A stretch of 22,795 bases of DNA, taken from NCBI GenBank assembly GCA_964355855.1, contig CAYHFD010000011.1:1-22795 (forward strand), written 5' to 3'. Source of the stretch: XYD1-FULL-44-32 sp964355855 (lineage in GTDB: Bacteria; Patescibacteriota; Minisyncoccia; Phycocordibacterales; XYD1-FULL-46-19). Below are positions 1 to 6,563 of this stretch, in pieces. Below the pieces are notes generated by a model that was not told where the DNA came from, searched no databases, and saw nothing but the letters and a program-made list of their open reading frames with translations. Numbering within the stretch: position 1 is the first letter of the stretch; every line of letters starts with the position of its first letter. Both the position numbers and the translations under genes were made by a program.

Positions 1-1253
1 TCGCCGTGACCTGTGCCGCGCCGAATGCGATCACGGCCGAGGTGACGTTTAAACCTCTTCCCGTTTGTACTTTTGAGGCACTTGCTTCTTGGCCAGGCGA
101 TCCCGCAGGCGATACCACAGGTGGCACAGTCACTATCACTCCGACGAGTTATATCGTCCAAGCTGGCCAAAGTGGAACGTTCAATGCTCAGGCTGTTACC
201 AACTGGGTTATTACTTCATTTAAGTACCAGATCGCGGGCGGGGCGTGGCAAACAGTAATGGTTCCGACGGGAACCGTTTCCAAATCACAAAATGTTGTCT
301 GTCCAGCTACAGGAGGAGCGGTAAAAGCGGATGTTAGGTTTGCACGGTCTGGTTGGAAAATAAATGTGACGATTGGTGGTGGCGGAACAGGCACAATTGA
401 TCCGCCTGGTTCTGAAGTATTAGTACCAGGGACAGATGATCATGAAGGTTTTTTAATTAAGGCAGATTACCAGAAGTCACACAGTTATATTGCTCGAGTG
501 ATATTGGATGGGGTTGATATTTTACCTGAGCCTACAAATAGTGACTTTATAATAGTGCCTCGCGAAGGTAAAAATGTTAGAAATCTAAAAGTATTTTTTG
601 AAGTATATACTTGCCAGTTTGTTTCTTCAGCTTCTGGGAGTGGTTCAGTAATACCAGCCGGGCATTATGTTGTACCTTTTGGAGGCCGGATAACTTTTAA
701 AGCTACTCCAGGTTTTGGTTATAGATTTGATAAGTTTTTAAGCAAAAGGTATTACTGGACGAATGATGGGTGGAAGTTTATTGAGGCCTTTCAAGATAGA
801 GATAATCCATATCCTCGTTCCTGTATGGCTAATTATGGGTCAGAGAAGCAAGAAGTAGAAGCGGTCTTTGTCCGAGTGGGTAAGGGTTGTCCTGTGAGTA
901 GTTATGTTTACGATGACAAAGGTGCCACGATAAATCCCGCCTCCGTGTTTTTGTATCCAGGGTCATCACAAACCTTCCAGATTGTTCTCAACAAAGGATA
1001 TCAAATAAAATATGTATGGTTGAATGGGTCTTCCTTAGGTACTCCATCTGATGAGGTAGAAGTAACTTGTAGCGCTGATCCTACTAAAGAGTTGGCTTAT
1101 CAAATAGATGTTGAGGTTGAAAAAATTAAAAAATCAACAGCCTCTAAACAAAGTCTATTGTTACAGGGGTTAAATCAAATGGCCTCCACTTGGCAAGCGT
1201 TTGGGGAATTGCCAGATAGGGTTTTTGGTTGGTTGTGGGGATGGGTTAAATAA
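1..1253 (+). CDS. Repeat-rich secreted/surface protein, 3' part (5' end outside window)
   Basis: The reading frame is open from the left edge, so the start and any signal peptide lie outside the window; the GTG at 6 is probably internal. About 416 residues are visible. They form several modules of roughly 70-90 residues with the pattern Cys - small/Gly-rich - G(T/S)G(T/S)(I/V)xPxG - V(P)xG - F(x)I/F(x)A - GYxI/GYRF - V(x)LDG or V(x)LNG. This resembles the divergent InlB B-repeat / 'bacterial repeat' families (Flg_new-like) of extracellular beta-rich proteins. Examples are GSGSVIPAG, FKATPGFGYRF and FQIVLNKGYQIKYVWLNG. The C-terminus is short and aromatic, ending near GWLWGWVK, with no obvious sorting motif. 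A strong terminator follows directly. The role (adhesion or surface layer) is inference from module type. Confidence 0.75.
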   Translation, partial: AVTCAAPNAITAEVTFKPLPVCTFEALASWPGDPAGDTTGGTVTITPTSYIVQAGQSGTFNAQAVTNWVITSFKYQIAGGAWQTVMVPTGTVSKSQNVVCPATGGAVKADVRFARSGWKINVTIGGGGTGTIDPPGSEVLVPGTDDHEGFLIKADYQKSHSYIARVILDGVDILPEPTNSDFIIVPREGKNVRNLKVFFEVYTCQFVSSASGSGSVIPAGHYVVPFGGRITFKATPGFGYRFDKFLSKRYYWTNDGWKFIEAFQDRDNPYPRSCMANYGSEKQEVEAVFVRVGKGCPVSSYVYDDKGATINPASVFLYPGSSQTFQIVLNKGYQIKYVWLNGSSLGTPSDEVEVTCSADPTKELAYQIDVEVEKIKKSTASKQSLLLQGLNQMASTWQAFGELPDRVFGWLWGWVK

Positions 1254-1290
1254 ACAAAACCCCCGCCGGCGGAGCCGGCGGGGGTTTTGT
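1254..1290 (+). terminator. Rho-independent terminator
   Basis: A perfect 17-bp stem (left arm 1254-1270, right arm 1274-1290) has a 3-nt GGA loop. The G+C core CCCCCGCCGGC is bounded by A and T tracts, so it can work on both strands. It directly follows the stop codon of the left-edge gene. The same CCCCCGCCGGC core recurs in the terminator near 22.69 kb. Confidence 0.9.
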
Positions 1291-1332
1291 TTTGTTTATA
1301 AATCGTCTTTCGGTTACAATATAAAAGTGAAA

Positions 1333-1788
1333 ATGATCAAATCAAACCGGGTTTTGCTTAGCCTTACGGCCGGGTTGGTGATTATTTCTGTCACTTTGTC
1401 GGTTATGGCCTACCAAAACTTTTGGTTTTGGCGCCTGTGGTGGTTTGATAATGTGCTCCATTTTATTTCGGCTATTTCGGCTGGGTTGGTTTTCTTACTC
1501 GTTTATTTTATTGTCGCCAGGCAAGACGGGCAACCAATTTCTCCTACCTGGACCGAAGTGTTGCTTGCCGCCACTAGCTCGATTTTTGCTCTGGGTTTTA
1601 TTTGGGAACTATTTGAGTTTAGTATCGACAAGTATTGGGCTGCATCTGTCGCAGTTAAACAACTAGCGATGATAGAAATTGGTTTTGGGGATTCAATTTG
1701 GGACTTGATATCGGATATTTTTGGTGCTCTGGTGGCTTCGCGTATTTTTAAATCAACCTATACTGAAACTAATTATGATAAAATATAA
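1333..1788 (+). CDS. Small four-TM membrane protein, DUF2238/YjdF-like
   Basis: This predicted inner-membrane protein has 151 residues and about four hydrophobic segments, at residues 5-27, 37-60, 75-100 and 122-142. Conserved-looking polar residues sit in or next to the membrane: FDNVLHF after TM1, FIWELFEF at the end of TM3, and GDSIWDLISDIFGAL near the C-terminus. This D..LHF / WE..E / GD..WD..D..GA pattern is what I associate with the DUF2238 (YjdF-like) family, whose function is unknown. I chose the ATG at 1333 because the protein begins hydrophobic shortly afterwards; the frame stays open further upstream into the terminator. There is no Shine-Dalgarno sequence. A TACAAT hexamer (1315-1320) could be the -10 box. 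The family call is from memory of the motif pattern. Confidence 0.65.
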   Translation: MIKSNRVLLSLTAGLVIISVTLSVMAYQNFWFWRLWWFDNVLHFISAISAGLVFLLVYFIVARQDGQPISPTWTEVLLAATSSIFALGFIWELFEFSIDKYWAASVAVKQLAMIEIGFGDSIWDLISDIFGALVASRIFKSTYTETNYDKI

Positions 1789-1814
1789 GTTAAGATCAGA
1801 TTTAATATAAAACT

Positions 1815-3194
1815 ATGAGCGCTAAGGCAAGTATTACATTTTGTGGTGGTACCGGTAGTGTAACCGGCGCCAATTTTCTTTTGGAAACCGAAGAGGGTGG
1901 AGAGAAGCATCGTATTCTGGTTGATTGTGGTCTTGAGCAAAGTGGTAAGGTTTGTCCAGAAAGTAACTTTGCCCCTTTTACTTATGACCCGGCCTCGGTC
2001 GAAGCCTTGTTTGTGACTCATGGTCACCTCGATCATGTGGGGCGGATTGGTAAATTAGTGAAAGATGGTTTTAAAGGCAAAATATATTCGACGCCACCAA
2101 CCAAAGATATTGCTGAACTTATTATGCTCGACAGCTTGGGGGTAATGGAAAAAGAGCGGCGGGGGACCGCTTTGCCACCTCTCTACGAGCCGGCCGATGT
2201 CGAAGATGCAATGCAACTATGGCAGACCTTTACTTATCACGATCCAGTCGAACTAGGTGGCCTACAGGCAGTTTTTCGTGATGCCGGGCATATTTTAGGG
2301 TCATCCATGGTCGAGTTTACTTTGGCTGGCAAAAAGATTTTGTTTAGTGGGGACTTGGGTAATTCACCCATGCCCCTTTTGCCGGACACAGAGAAAATTA
2401 CCGATATTGATTATCTGCTAATGGAATCGGTCTATGGTGACCGTAACCACGAACGGAAAGAAGAGCGGGCGGAAATAATGAAAGGCGTAATTAAAGACAC
2501 TATGAAAGCGGGTGGTACGCTTATGATTCCAGCTTTTTCGGTGGAGCGAACCCAAGAATTACTTTTTGAAATCGAAAATATGATGGAAAATTCAGAAATT
2601 CCCTTGGTGCCAGTGTTTGTTGATTCACCACTAGCGATTCAGGTAACCGAGGTTTATAAAAAATATCATGAGTATTTCAAAAAAGATGTTGGTGTCACTG
2701 TACGGGCTTCTGATGGTCAGATTTTTAAATTTCCCCAATTACATTTTACCCGTACTACCGAAGAGTCTAAAACTATCAATTACCAATCAGCTCGTAAAAT
2801 AGTAATCGCTGGTAGTGGCATGTCCAACGGGGGACGGATTTTGCATCATGAAAAACATTATTTGCCCGACCCTAATAGCACCCTGCTTTTGGCTGGCTAT
2901 CAGGCGGCCGGGTCTCTGGGACGAATTATTCAAGATGGGGCCAAACATGTCCGTATTATGGGCGAGGATGTAGCGGTTCGGGCGAAAATCGCTTTAGTTT
3001 CTGGTTATTCTGGCCACAAAGATTCCGATGGCTTGCTTGATTTTGCCGAAGACTCGGCTAAAACTCTTAAGAAGGTGTTTGTGGTCATGGGTGAGCCCAA
3101 GTCGTCGCTCTTTTTGGTTCAACGTCTGCGCGATTATATTGGTTTAGACGCGGTGGCACCGGAGACAGGAGAAAAAATTAAGATTAGTATATAG
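1815..3194 (+). CDS. Metallo-beta-lactamase/beta-CASP family RNA-processing nuclease
   Basis: This cytoplasmic protein of 459 residues belongs to the MBL-fold/beta-CASP exonuclease group (COG1236, CPSF/Ysh1-like), zinc-dependent RNases. The N-terminal strand GGTGSVTGANFLL is followed by the zinc motif H69-x-H71-x-D73-H74 (THGHLDHVGR). Further ligands are in DAGHILGSS and FSGDLG. The beta-CASP insert shows IPAFSVERTQELLFEI, DSPLAIQVTEVY and GSGMSNGGRILHH, and the last motif histidine is in SGYSGHKD. No KH or extra C-terminal RNA-binding domain is present, and the length is normal for the family. It probably acts in RNA maturation or decay; the exact substrate is unknown. The start at ATG 1815 has no Shine-Dalgarno sequence. 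Its final codons run into the first GTATNNN array unit. Confidence 0.9.
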   Translation: MSAKASITFCGGTGSVTGANFLLETEEGGEKHRILVDCGLEQSGKVCPESNFAPFTYDPASVEALFVTHGHLDHVGRIGKLVKDGFKGKIYSTPPTKDIAELIMLDSLGVMEKERRGTALPPLYEPADVEDAMQLWQTFTYHDPVELGGLQAVFRDAGHILGSSMVEFTLAGKKILFSGDLGNSPMPLLPDTEKITDIDYLLMESVYGDRNHERKEERAEIMKGVIKDTMKAGGTLMIPAFSVERTQELLFEIENMMENSEIPLVPVFVDSPLAIQVTEVYKKYHEYFKKDVGVTVRASDGQIFKFPQLHFTRTTEESKTINYQSARKIVIAGSGMSNGGRILHHEKHYLPDPNSTLLLAGYQAAGSLGRIIQDGAKHVRIMGEDVAVRAKIALVSGYSGHKDSDGLLDFAEDSAKTLKKVFVVMGEPKSSLFLVQRLRDYIGLDAVAPETGEKIKISI

Positions 3195-3221
3195 TATTTT
3201 GTATCAAGTATAGGGTATAAA
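3187..3221 (+). repeat. GTATNNN heptad array, left arm of pair A
   Basis: Five GTATNNN units begin at 3187, 3194, 3201, 3208 and 3215, an exact 7-bp period: GTATATA, GTATTTT, GTATCAA, GTATAGG, GTATAAA. The first unit overlaps the end of the upstream nuclease gene. The array faces an oppositely oriented one at 3261-3295 across a terminator hairpin. Confidence 0.85.
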
Positions 3222-3225
3222 ATTC

Positions 3226-3260
3226 AAAACCGGGCCGGCGCTTTGCGCCGGCCCGGTTTT
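3226..3260. terminator. Bidirectional terminator between convergent genes
   Basis: A perfect 16-bp stem (3226-3241 with 3245-3260, TTT loop) has the core CCGGGCCGGCGC flanked by AAAA and TTTT. It therefore terminates the plus-strand nuclease gene and the minus-strand infC-rpmI-rplT operon. It is bracketed by inverted heptad arrays. Confidence 0.9.
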
Positions 3261-3295
3261 ATACTGTATACAATATACCAAATACCGTATACGTT
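3261..3295 (-). repeat. GTATNNN heptad array, right arm of pair A
   Basis: ATAC occurs at 3261, 3268, 3275, 3282 and 3289, again exactly every 7 bp. On the minus strand these are five GTATNNN units (GTATACG, GTATTTG, GTATATT, GTATACA, GTATAAA). The array ends 3 bp before the rplT stop codon and points at the terminator. Confidence 0.85.
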
Positions 3296-3297
3296 CT

Positions 3298-3642
3298 TTA
3301 TTTCACAAATTCCACCACTTGTTTAAAGGTTTCCGGATTGTTCTCGGCTAGGTCAGCCAAGATTTTGCGGTCGAGCTCAACATTTTTCACCTTTAGGAGG
3401 TTGATCAGCTTGCTGTAAGAAATACCGAGCGCTTTAGAAGCGGCACCGATTTTAATATTAAACAGCCGACGAAAATCATTCTTCTTGTCTTTACGGTGAG
3501 CAAAAGCGTGGGCACCAGCGTGCAGAAAAGCGGTTTTGGCTTCCCGTTTCTTAGTCCCGCGACCAAAGCGAAAACCCTTGACTCGGGCCAGTAGGTTGCG
3601 ACGGCGCTTTAGGGTGGTTTTTCCTCCTTTAACTCTAGGCAT
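3298..3642 (-). CDS. rplT: 50S ribosomal protein L20
   Basis: This bL20 protein has 114 residues, the normal family length. The basic N-terminus MPRVKGGKTTLKRRRNLL, the KGFRFGRGTKKREAKTAFLHAGAHAFAHR region and the C-terminal KALGISYSKLINLLK segment are characteristic. L20 binds 23S rRNA early in 50S assembly and, in Escherichia coli and Bacillus, represses its own operon by binding mRNA (established knowledge). It is the last gene of the minus-strand infC-rpmI-rplT unit. The 142-bp gap to rpmI holds a long inverted repeat, and no Shine-Dalgarno sequence precedes the ATG. Confidence 0.97.
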   Translation of the reverse strand: MPRVKGGKTTLKRRRNLLARVKGFRFGRGTKKREAKTAFLHAGAHAFAHRKDKKNDFRRLFNIKIGAASKALGISYSKLINLLKVKNVELDRKILADLAENNPETFKQVVEFVK

Positions 3643-3667
3643 ATATGAAAATAATTAATTATTTTAA

Positions 3668-3773
3668 AGCACGAAATTCGAATATCGAAATCCGAAACAA
3701 ATTCTTAATTGAAATCAGGGCTGCTTAGAATTTTTAATCTTAAAAACTTGTTTCGGATTTAGAGTTTCGTGCT
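3668..3773. repeat. Long imperfect inverted repeat in the rpmI-rplT gap
   Basis: The left arm 3668-3700 and right arm 3748-3773 share AGCACGAAA and AAATCCGAAACAA in inverted order. The left arm carries an extra stretch, TTCGAATATCG, and the loop is about 47 nt. The TTTCGGATTT / TTTCGTGCTT flavour matches degenerate dispersed intergenic repeats I associate with Patescibacteria genomes. It would form a hairpin in the mRNA between rpmI and rplT. Confidence 0.7.
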
Positions 3774-3784
3774 TCGGATTTTGC

Positions 3785-3982
3785 CTAATAGCTCGTCTTG
3801 CGACCTGGAAGCATTCGGCTCGAGGTTTTGGCCACCATCCTAATAGTTTGGCCCCGCTTCCCCGCGAGTTGGGACGACCGGCTTTCTTTGGCATTAAAAT
3901 GATTTTTACCCGGTTTGCGCGCGATTAGTTTGCCGGTCTTAGTCATTTTTATTCTCTTCGAATATGATTTATTTGTTTTCAT
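3785..3982 (-). CDS. rpmI: 50S ribosomal protein L35
   Basis: This bL35 protein has 65 residues, the usual length. The basic pattern MKTNKSYSKRIKMTKTGKL, KPGKNHFNAKESRSSQ and the end SSRMLPGRKTSY fit the family. It binds 23S rRNA in the large subunit. It is the middle gene of infC-rpmI-rplT on the minus strand. Its start codon and the 12 bases before it form one arm of a perfect 14-bp inverted repeat with a segment just after infC, so translation is probably controlled by RNA structure. No Shine-Dalgarno sequence is visible. Confidence 0.96.
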   Translation of the reverse strand: MKTNKSYSKRIKMTKTGKLIARKPGKNHFNAKESRSSQLAGKRGQTIRMVAKTSSRMLPGRKTSY

Positions 3983-4098
3983 CCCGTTAGAAGCAGGTCG
4001 CGGTTCGCGCCTGTTTGAAATTAGTATAATAATGATTTAGTGTATCTGTCATTTTGCCTGGTATATTAAGACTTGTCGACCGCGGCTTCTAACGGGAT
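3981..4098 (-). promoter_or_regulatory. Putative translational operator: 14-bp long-range stem over rpmI start
   Basis: On the minus-strand mRNA, ATCCCGTTAGAAGC (from 4098 to 4085) is perfectly complementary to GCTTCTAACGGGAT (3994 to 3981), whose last two bases are the AT of the rpmI ATG. The loop of about 90 nt holds a second hairpin, CAGG-CGCG-AAC-CGCG-A-CCTG, near 3995-4013. In Escherichia coli, L20 represses rpmI-rplT through long-range pairing that reaches the rpmI ribosome binding site. A comparable L20 control is the natural inference here, although no L20-binding motif was verified. Confidence 0.6.
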
Positions 4099-4112
4099 TC
4101 ATGGTTGGGAAG

Positions 4113-4667
4113 TCATACTTCCTCTGGTCGTTGATTATCCTCAACTTTTTTAACGACTTTATTTCTTTCTACCACCAGATATGGCCCTTTGGGCCCTCGT
4201 TTGACCGGTTCGGCCACTTTATAATCTTCGGGAATTAGCCGAAGAATACGGTCAAGCCGTTCTTCTAAAAACTTAGGATCAAAGTATTTGGCCCGCCCCG
4301 AGACAAACAGCTCAATCTTGACCCGGTGGCCTTCTTTTAGCCATTCACCGGCCTTTCGCGCTTTTAGCTCGAGGTCGTGGTCACCGGTGCCGATTTTCAC
4401 CTGTAGAGATTTAGTCTCGGTGGCTTTACTGCCAGCCCTAGCCGCTTTGGCCTTGCGGTTTTCCGCATACTGCCATTTGCCATAGTCCATGACTTTGGCA
4501 ATAGGGGGGTTGGCATTGGGCGAAATTTCAATCAAATCAAGGCCAGCCTCTTCGGCTTGACGCAGGGCTTCCTCTTTGGACATTACCCCTAGCATGGCAC
4601 CCTCCTCGTCAATAACGCGGAGTTCGCGAGCTATAATTTGATGATTTAAGCGGACAAATTTACTCAA
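4113..4667 (-). CDS. infC: Translation initiation factor IF-3
   Basis: This IF-3 protein has 184 residues. The N-domain shows RLNHQIIARELRVIDEEG, ALRQAEEAGLDLIEISP and PPIAKVMDYGKWQY. A basic linker follows, then the C-domain (VKIGTGDHDLELKARKAGEWL, GHRVKIELFVSGR) and the tail GPYLVVER. IF-3 binds the 30S subunit and checks start-codon choice. The frame is open for another 100 codons upstream, but the promoter lies inside that stretch, so the start must be downstream. TTG at 4667 is the best in-frame candidate, in keeping with the rare start codons common for infC. GGGAG sits 17 nt before it, which is too far for a normal Shine-Dalgarno sequence, so the exact start is uncertain. It is first in the operon with rpmI and rplT. 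Confidence 0.93.
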   Translation of the reverse strand: MSKFVRLNHQIIARELRVIDEEGAMLGVMSKEEALRQAEEAGLDLIEISPNANPPIAKVMDYGKWQYAENRKAKAARAGSKATETKSLQVKIGTGDHDLELKARKAGEWLKEGHRVKIELFVSGRAKYFDPKFLEERLDRILRLIPEDYKVAEPVKRGPKGPYLVVERNKVVKKVEDNQRPEEV

Positions 4668-4687
4668 AAGGTGTTTTAAATTAACTC

Positions 4688-4702
4688 CCAGCTCGTAGCT
4701 GG
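4688..4702 (-). promoter_or_regulatory. Leader hairpin before infC
   Basis: CCAGCT-ACG-AGCTGG is a perfect 6-bp stem with a 3-nt loop in the predicted 40-nt infC leader. It is directly followed by GAG, so that GGGAG overlaps the stem end. It could modulate infC initiation; no known regulator is recognised. Confidence 0.45.
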
Positions 4703-4713
4703 ATACGGGGGTA

Positions 4714-4742
4714 ATAATAAAGGAAAATAAGCGGGAAGTCAA
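4714..4742 (-). promoter_or_regulatory. Promoter of infC-rpmI-rplT
   Basis: On the minus strand TTGACT (4742-4737) and TATTAT (4719-4714) are separated by exactly 17 bp, a good sigma-70-type match. Transcription would begin near 4707, about 40 nt before the proposed TTG start of infC. Confidence 0.8.
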
Positions 4743-4751
4743 ATAGAAGTG

Positions 4752-4786
4752 GTATATTGTATGGGGTATTTTGTATGGGGTAGAGG
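4752..4786 (+). repeat. GTATNNN heptad array B (one-sided)
   Basis: GTAT occurs at 4752, 4759, 4766 and 4773, with GTAG at 4780: GTATATT, GTATGGG, GTATTTT, GTATGGG, GTAGAGG. The period is exactly 7 bp. It lies between the infC promoter and the divergent restriction-modification genes. No inverted partner was found on the far side of those genes. Confidence 0.75.
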
Positions 4787-4810
4787 GGTCTATAGGTTCT
4801 TTATAAATAG

Positions 4811-4816
4811 TATAAT
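4811..4816 (+). promoter_or_regulatory. Probable -10 box for the restriction-modification genes
   Basis: A perfect TATAAT lies 22 bp before the methyltransferase ATG; a second, TACAAT, is at 4823-4828. No convincing -35 is visible upstream, where array B ends. The promoter is divergent from the infC promoter. Confidence 0.4.
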
Positions 4817-4838
4817 TTACGCTACAATTTATCGATAA

Positions 4839-5648
4839 ATGTCCAAGATTCAATTTGAACAAAAAAGAACAGATATGGCCCAATTGTATCCAACTACGAA
4901 TGTATTTGGGGTTGAAAAGTTTTTCAATAAAATAATTTGTGGTAGTGCAGTAGATGTAATGAAACAAATACCTGACGGATCAGTTCATTTAGTTGTTACA
5001 TCTCCGCCATATAATTTAAAAAACTCCACTGGTAACGGGATGAAAGATGGACGTGGTGGAAAATGGGCAAATGCTGCTTTGCAAAATGGTTATTCTCATC
5101 ACAATGACTGTATGCCACATGGCGACTACGTGAAGTGGCAACGAGATTGTTTGACCGAGATGATGAGAATTATTCCGGAAGACGGGGCAATTTTTTACAA
5201 CCACAAATGGCGTGTGCAGGGAGGATTATTACAAGACCGCCAAGATATTGTGAGTGGTTTCCCTGTTCGTCAAATCATAATTTGGAAAAGAAAAGGGGGG
5301 CTCAATTTTAATGCGGGATATTTTTTACCAACCTACGAAGTGATTTATCTTATTGCCAAACCAAAATTCAAACTTATTACGAAAGCTAATGCTTTTGGTG
5401 ATGTTTGGGAATTTACACAAGAAATGAACAACGAACATCCAGCGGCTTTTCCAGTTGATTTAATTGACCGTATTGTATCTTCTACCAACGCTGAAATCAT
5501 TCTAGATCCATTTATGGGTTCTGGTACTACTGCTCTTTCGGCCATAAACTTTAATCGGCATTATATCGGCATTGATCTTTCGCCGGAATATTGTGAGATG
5601 GCTAAGGAAAGAATTAAAAACCACAAAGCCCAACAGAAACTTTTATGA
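4839..5648 (+). CDS. Type II DNA methyltransferase (beta class, N4-cytosine or N6-adenine)
   Basis: This site-specific DNA methyltransferase of 269 residues uses S-adenosylmethionine and protects the host from the endonuclease encoded next to it. The catalytic motif IV TSPPYNL is at about residues 54-60. The SAM-binding motif I DPFMGSGTT is at about 226-234, followed by GIDLSPEYCEMAKERI. Motif IV before motif I is the beta-class order. The TSPPY form is commonest in N4-cytosine enzymes, and MvaI/BcnI-type partners usually come with N4-cytosine methylation, but N6-adenine cannot be excluded. ATG 4839 is used; ATG 4875 is an alternative. The stop overlaps the next start in ATGA (5645-5648), indicating translational coupling. 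Confidence 0.88.
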   Translation: MSKIQFEQKRTDMAQLYPTTNVFGVEKFFNKIICGSAVDVMKQIPDGSVHLVVTSPPYNLKNSTGNGMKDGRGGKWANAALQNGYSHHNDCMPHGDYVKWQRDCLTEMMRIIPEDGAIFYNHKWRVQGGLLQDRQDIVSGFPVRQIIIWKRKGGLNFNAGYFLPTYEVIYLIAKPKFKLITKANAFGDVWEFTQEMNNEHPAAFPVDLIDRIVSSTNAEIILDPFMGSGTTALSAINFNRHYIGIDLSPEYCEMAKERIKNHKAQQKLL

Positions 5649-6439
5649 AAAAACCATTTATTTATACGAAACCAGCACTTATTTCTAAACTGAAAGAAAT
5701 TTCAGCAATGGGTTTTATCTCAAACGCAAGGAAAGGAAATGCCGGAGGCATTGGCAATACGCTTGAAGATTTGCTCGGTATCAAAGAAAACAATTTGCCA
5801 ATACCGAACGCGGCAGAGTGGGAATTGAAAGCGCAACGGCTCAATTCAACCTCGCTGACAACACTTTTTCATATTGAGCCCTCACCGCGCGCCATTTGCT
5901 TTGTACCGCAAGTGCTTTTACCTAAGTACGGCTGGGCACATCAAGAGGACGGCAAAAAATATCCAAAAGGAGAAATGAGCTACCGGCAGACAATCCACGG
6001 AAATTCACGAAGCGATCGCGGTTTCAAAGTCGTGATTGATCGAAAGGAGCGCAAAATTTTGATTTCGTTTAATGCTGGAAGTGTTGATATTCGGCATAAA
6101 AAATGGCTTACATTAGTTAAAAAACGTATCGGCTTGGGCGAACTCAACCCGCAACCATATTGGGGTTTTGATGATTTGGCCCATAAAGCCGGAACAAAAC
6201 TGCTCAACTCTTTTTATGTTCAAGCCGAAGTAAAAATTGTACGCAAAAAAGAACATTATAATTATACCAAAGTGATGATGTTGCAGAAATTTAGCTTCGC
6301 AGGATTTTTGAAGGCGTTAGAAGAAGGAAAAATTCTTGTGGACTTTGACGCTCGCACCGGACACAATCACGGCACAAAATTTCGCATGAGACAAGATTGT
6401 TTGCCGATGCTATATGAAAAAACGACAGTGATTATTTAA
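5645..6439 (+). CDS. MvaI/BcnI-family type II restriction endonuclease
   Basis: This 264-residue protein matches the MvaI/BcnI restriction endonuclease family as I recall it. GGIGNTLEDLLGIKENN is at about residues 36-52, followed by the PD-(D/E)XK-type catalytic element EWELKAQR at about 58-65. Later come RGFKVVIDRKERKILISFN and a C-terminal KILVDFDARTGHNHGTKFRMR segment. Family members are monomeric enzymes that cut CCWGG (MvaI) or CCSGG (BcnI) (established knowledge). The exact site of this one is inference. It overlaps the methyltransferase by 4 bp (ATGA), so both subunits come from one transcript. The pair is A+T-richer than flanking housekeeping genes, consistent with horizontal transfer. 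Confidence 0.82.
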   Translation: MKKPFIYTKPALISKLKEISAMGFISNARKGNAGGIGNTLEDLLGIKENNLPIPNAAEWELKAQRLNSTSLTTLFHIEPSPRAICFVPQVLLPKYGWAHQEDGKKYPKGEMSYRQTIHGNSRSDRGFKVVIDRKERKILISFNAGSVDIRHKKWLTLVKKRIGLGELNPQPYWGFDDLAHKAGTKLLNSFYVQAEVKIVRKKEHYNYTKVMMLQKFSFAGFLKALEEGKILVDFDARTGHNHGTKFRMRQDCLPMLYEKTTVII

Positions 6440-6445
6440 CACCTT

Positions 6446-6517
6446 ATGGCCCTATATTTTACAACCAATAACCCACAAAAACTTCTTGAGAAAAAGAAAA
6501 AGGAGTCAGGTACCTAG
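6446..6517 (+). pseudogene. Possible 5' remnant of a small gene
   Basis: Six bases after the endonuclease, a 23-codon frame reads MALYFTTNNPQKLLEKKKKE and stops. The FTTNNPQKLL opening resembles, from memory, the N-terminus of a short uncharacterised bacterial family, so this may be a truncated copy. It runs directly into a REP-like hairpin. The identity is tentative. Confidence 0.25.
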
Positions 6518-6553
6518 TTCACAACCGGGGTATCACTTCAGTTATGGGTGCCT
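6498..6553. repeat. REP-like imperfect palindrome
   Basis: AAAAAGGAGTCAGGTACC (from 6497) and GGTGCCT (6547-6553) form an inverted pair AGGTACC/GGTGCCT with one G-T wobble around a 32-nt loop. The 'GGAGTCAGGNACC' flavour recalls repeats mobilised by REP-associated tyrosine transposases. No transposase is present in the window. Confidence 0.35.
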
Positions 6554-6563
6554 AACCAACCCC

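Noticed and set aside
3187..3295. Heptad arrays as a CRISPR array
   Set aside because: Units are 7 bp with 4 fixed bases, there are no 25-40 bp repeats or unique spacers, and no cas gene is present.
4113..4967. IF-3 gene starting at 4967 (284 residues)
   Set aside because: The extra 100 residues have no IF-3 similarity, span the infC promoter and heptad array B, and overlap the divergent methyltransferase start.
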